Shown in pieces: positions 7,208-7,484 of a stretch of DNA of 7,484 nucleotides (position 1 is the stretch's first letter; each line of letters opens with the position of its first letter). Origin of the DNA: Pseudomonadota bacterium. Lineage in GTDB: Bacteria; Pseudomonadota; Gammaproteobacteria; SZUA-229. The notes below the pieces were generated by a model that did not search any database, had not been told where the DNA came from, and saw only the letters and a program-made list of their open reading frames with translations. Where the stretch lies: NCBI GenBank assembly GCA_015222915.1, contig JADFWE010000328.1, positions 1 to 7,484 on the forward strand, written 5' to 3'. Made by a program: the position numbers and the translations under genes.

Positions 7208-7285
7208 ATGACTATTCAGACAGAAAGCGGTGATTTCAGTTCAGTATTAAGCGCTAAACGCCTGCTGTTGGCTTGTGTCCGTTGA
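7208..7285 (+). pseudogene. Short divergent frame, possibly a gene start cut by the palindrome
   Basis: An ATG at 7208 opens a 25-codon frame beginning MTIQTESGDFSSVLSAKRLL and ending at TGA 7285. The first 20 codons lie in unique sequence. The palindrome begins at 7269, inside codon 21, and supplies the last codons and the stop. AGAG ten bases before the ATG is a weak ribosome site. One reading is the N-terminus of a divergent gene interrupted by the element; another is a chance frame. I recognise no family. Confidence 0.2.
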
Positions 7286-7484
7286 TGATACAAAGCGGAA
7301 GTCAAAAACTTTAAAAGCGATTTCACCACAGAGGCACAGAGGGCACAGAGTTTTAAGTTGTTAACTACGCCTGCGGCGCAGTTAACAACAAGAAAGTTTT
7401 TTCTCTGTGTTCTCTGTGCCTCTGTGGTGAAATCGCTTTTAAAGTTTTTGACTTCCGCTTTGTATCATCAACGGACACAAGCCA
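7269..7484. repeat. 216-bp near-perfect palindrome with nested hairpin
   Basis: The left arm 7269-7350 and right arm 7403-7484 are reverse complements over 82 bp with only two mismatches (GG at 7342-7343 against an AA-type pair). Between them lies a second palindrome: GTTGTTAACT (7357-7366) with AGTTAACAAC (7380-7389), closed by CGCC-TGC-GGCG (7368-7378). The inner ends of the arms carry the CACAGAGGCACAGAG motif, a widespread intergenic repeat in bacteria. The whole unit would form a long hairpin as RNA or a cruciform as DNA. There is no transposase and no coding capacity. The arms reach the last base of the window, so the true end may lie further right. Confidence 0.85.

Larger units (their letters stand above)
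7095..7484. other. Non-coding stretch upstream of the hydrolase gene
   Basis: This 390-bp region holds the hydrolase leader and promoter candidate (7095-7188), a short plus-strand frame (7208-7285) and the large palindrome 7269-7484 that reaches the window edge. I see no tRNA, no CRISPR array and no other gene. Confidence 0.7.

Noticed and set aside
7321..7350. Closely spaced CACAGAG words that might suggest a CRISPR or tandem repeat
   Set aside because: The words are only 7 bp, lie a few bases apart without spacers of even length, and are part of the palindrome arm.
7269..7484. Retron-like or other reverse-transcribed RNA in the big hairpin
   Set aside because: No reverse transcriptase or other partner gene is in view, and the inner motif belongs to a common class of intergenic repeat.

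Overview
The window looks like chromosomal DNA from a gammaproteobacterium. The evidence is a long FadE-type acyl-CoA dehydrogenase with membrane segments at its N-terminus and the characteristic extra C-terminal region, next to a FadI-like thiolase and a FadJ/FadB-like multifunctional protein. Base composition looks balanced by eye. The species cannot be named from this sequence.

All four protein genes lie on the minus strand, so the window is best read from right to left. 7095-7484 is non-coding. It holds a 216-bp near-perfect palindrome at the right edge (7269-7484), the promoter region of the first gene, and a short plus-strand reading frame that ends inside the palindrome. 6150-7094 encodes a permuted papain-fold (YiiX/C92-like) cysteine hydrolase of unknown substrate. 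5828-6149 is non-coding. It holds a 173-bp element built from concentric inverted repeats (5969-6141), and a promoter/operator candidate for the next gene: a 17-bp palindrome at 5878-5894 and a perfect TATAAT at 5852-5857.

3386-5827 (fadE-like), 2031-3326 (fadI-like) and 1-1907 (fadJ-like, cut by the left edge) form a co-directional cassette with gaps of 59 and 123 bp and no convincing terminator between them. Together they cover a full turn of fatty acid beta-oxidation. FadE oxidises acyl-CoA to trans-2-enoyl-CoA at the membrane. The FadJ-like protein hydrates this and oxidises the 3-hydroxyacyl-CoA with NAD+. The thiolase then cleaves 3-ketoacyl-CoA to acetyl-CoA and a shortened acyl-CoA. 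All catalytic residues I can place in these three proteins are present.

I see no convincing new multi-gene system. The parts that deserve a second look are non-coding: the two palindromic repeat elements, which share a CTCTG-rich core, and the operator-like palindrome in front of fadE. The cysteine hydrolase is the only gene whose role is unknown.
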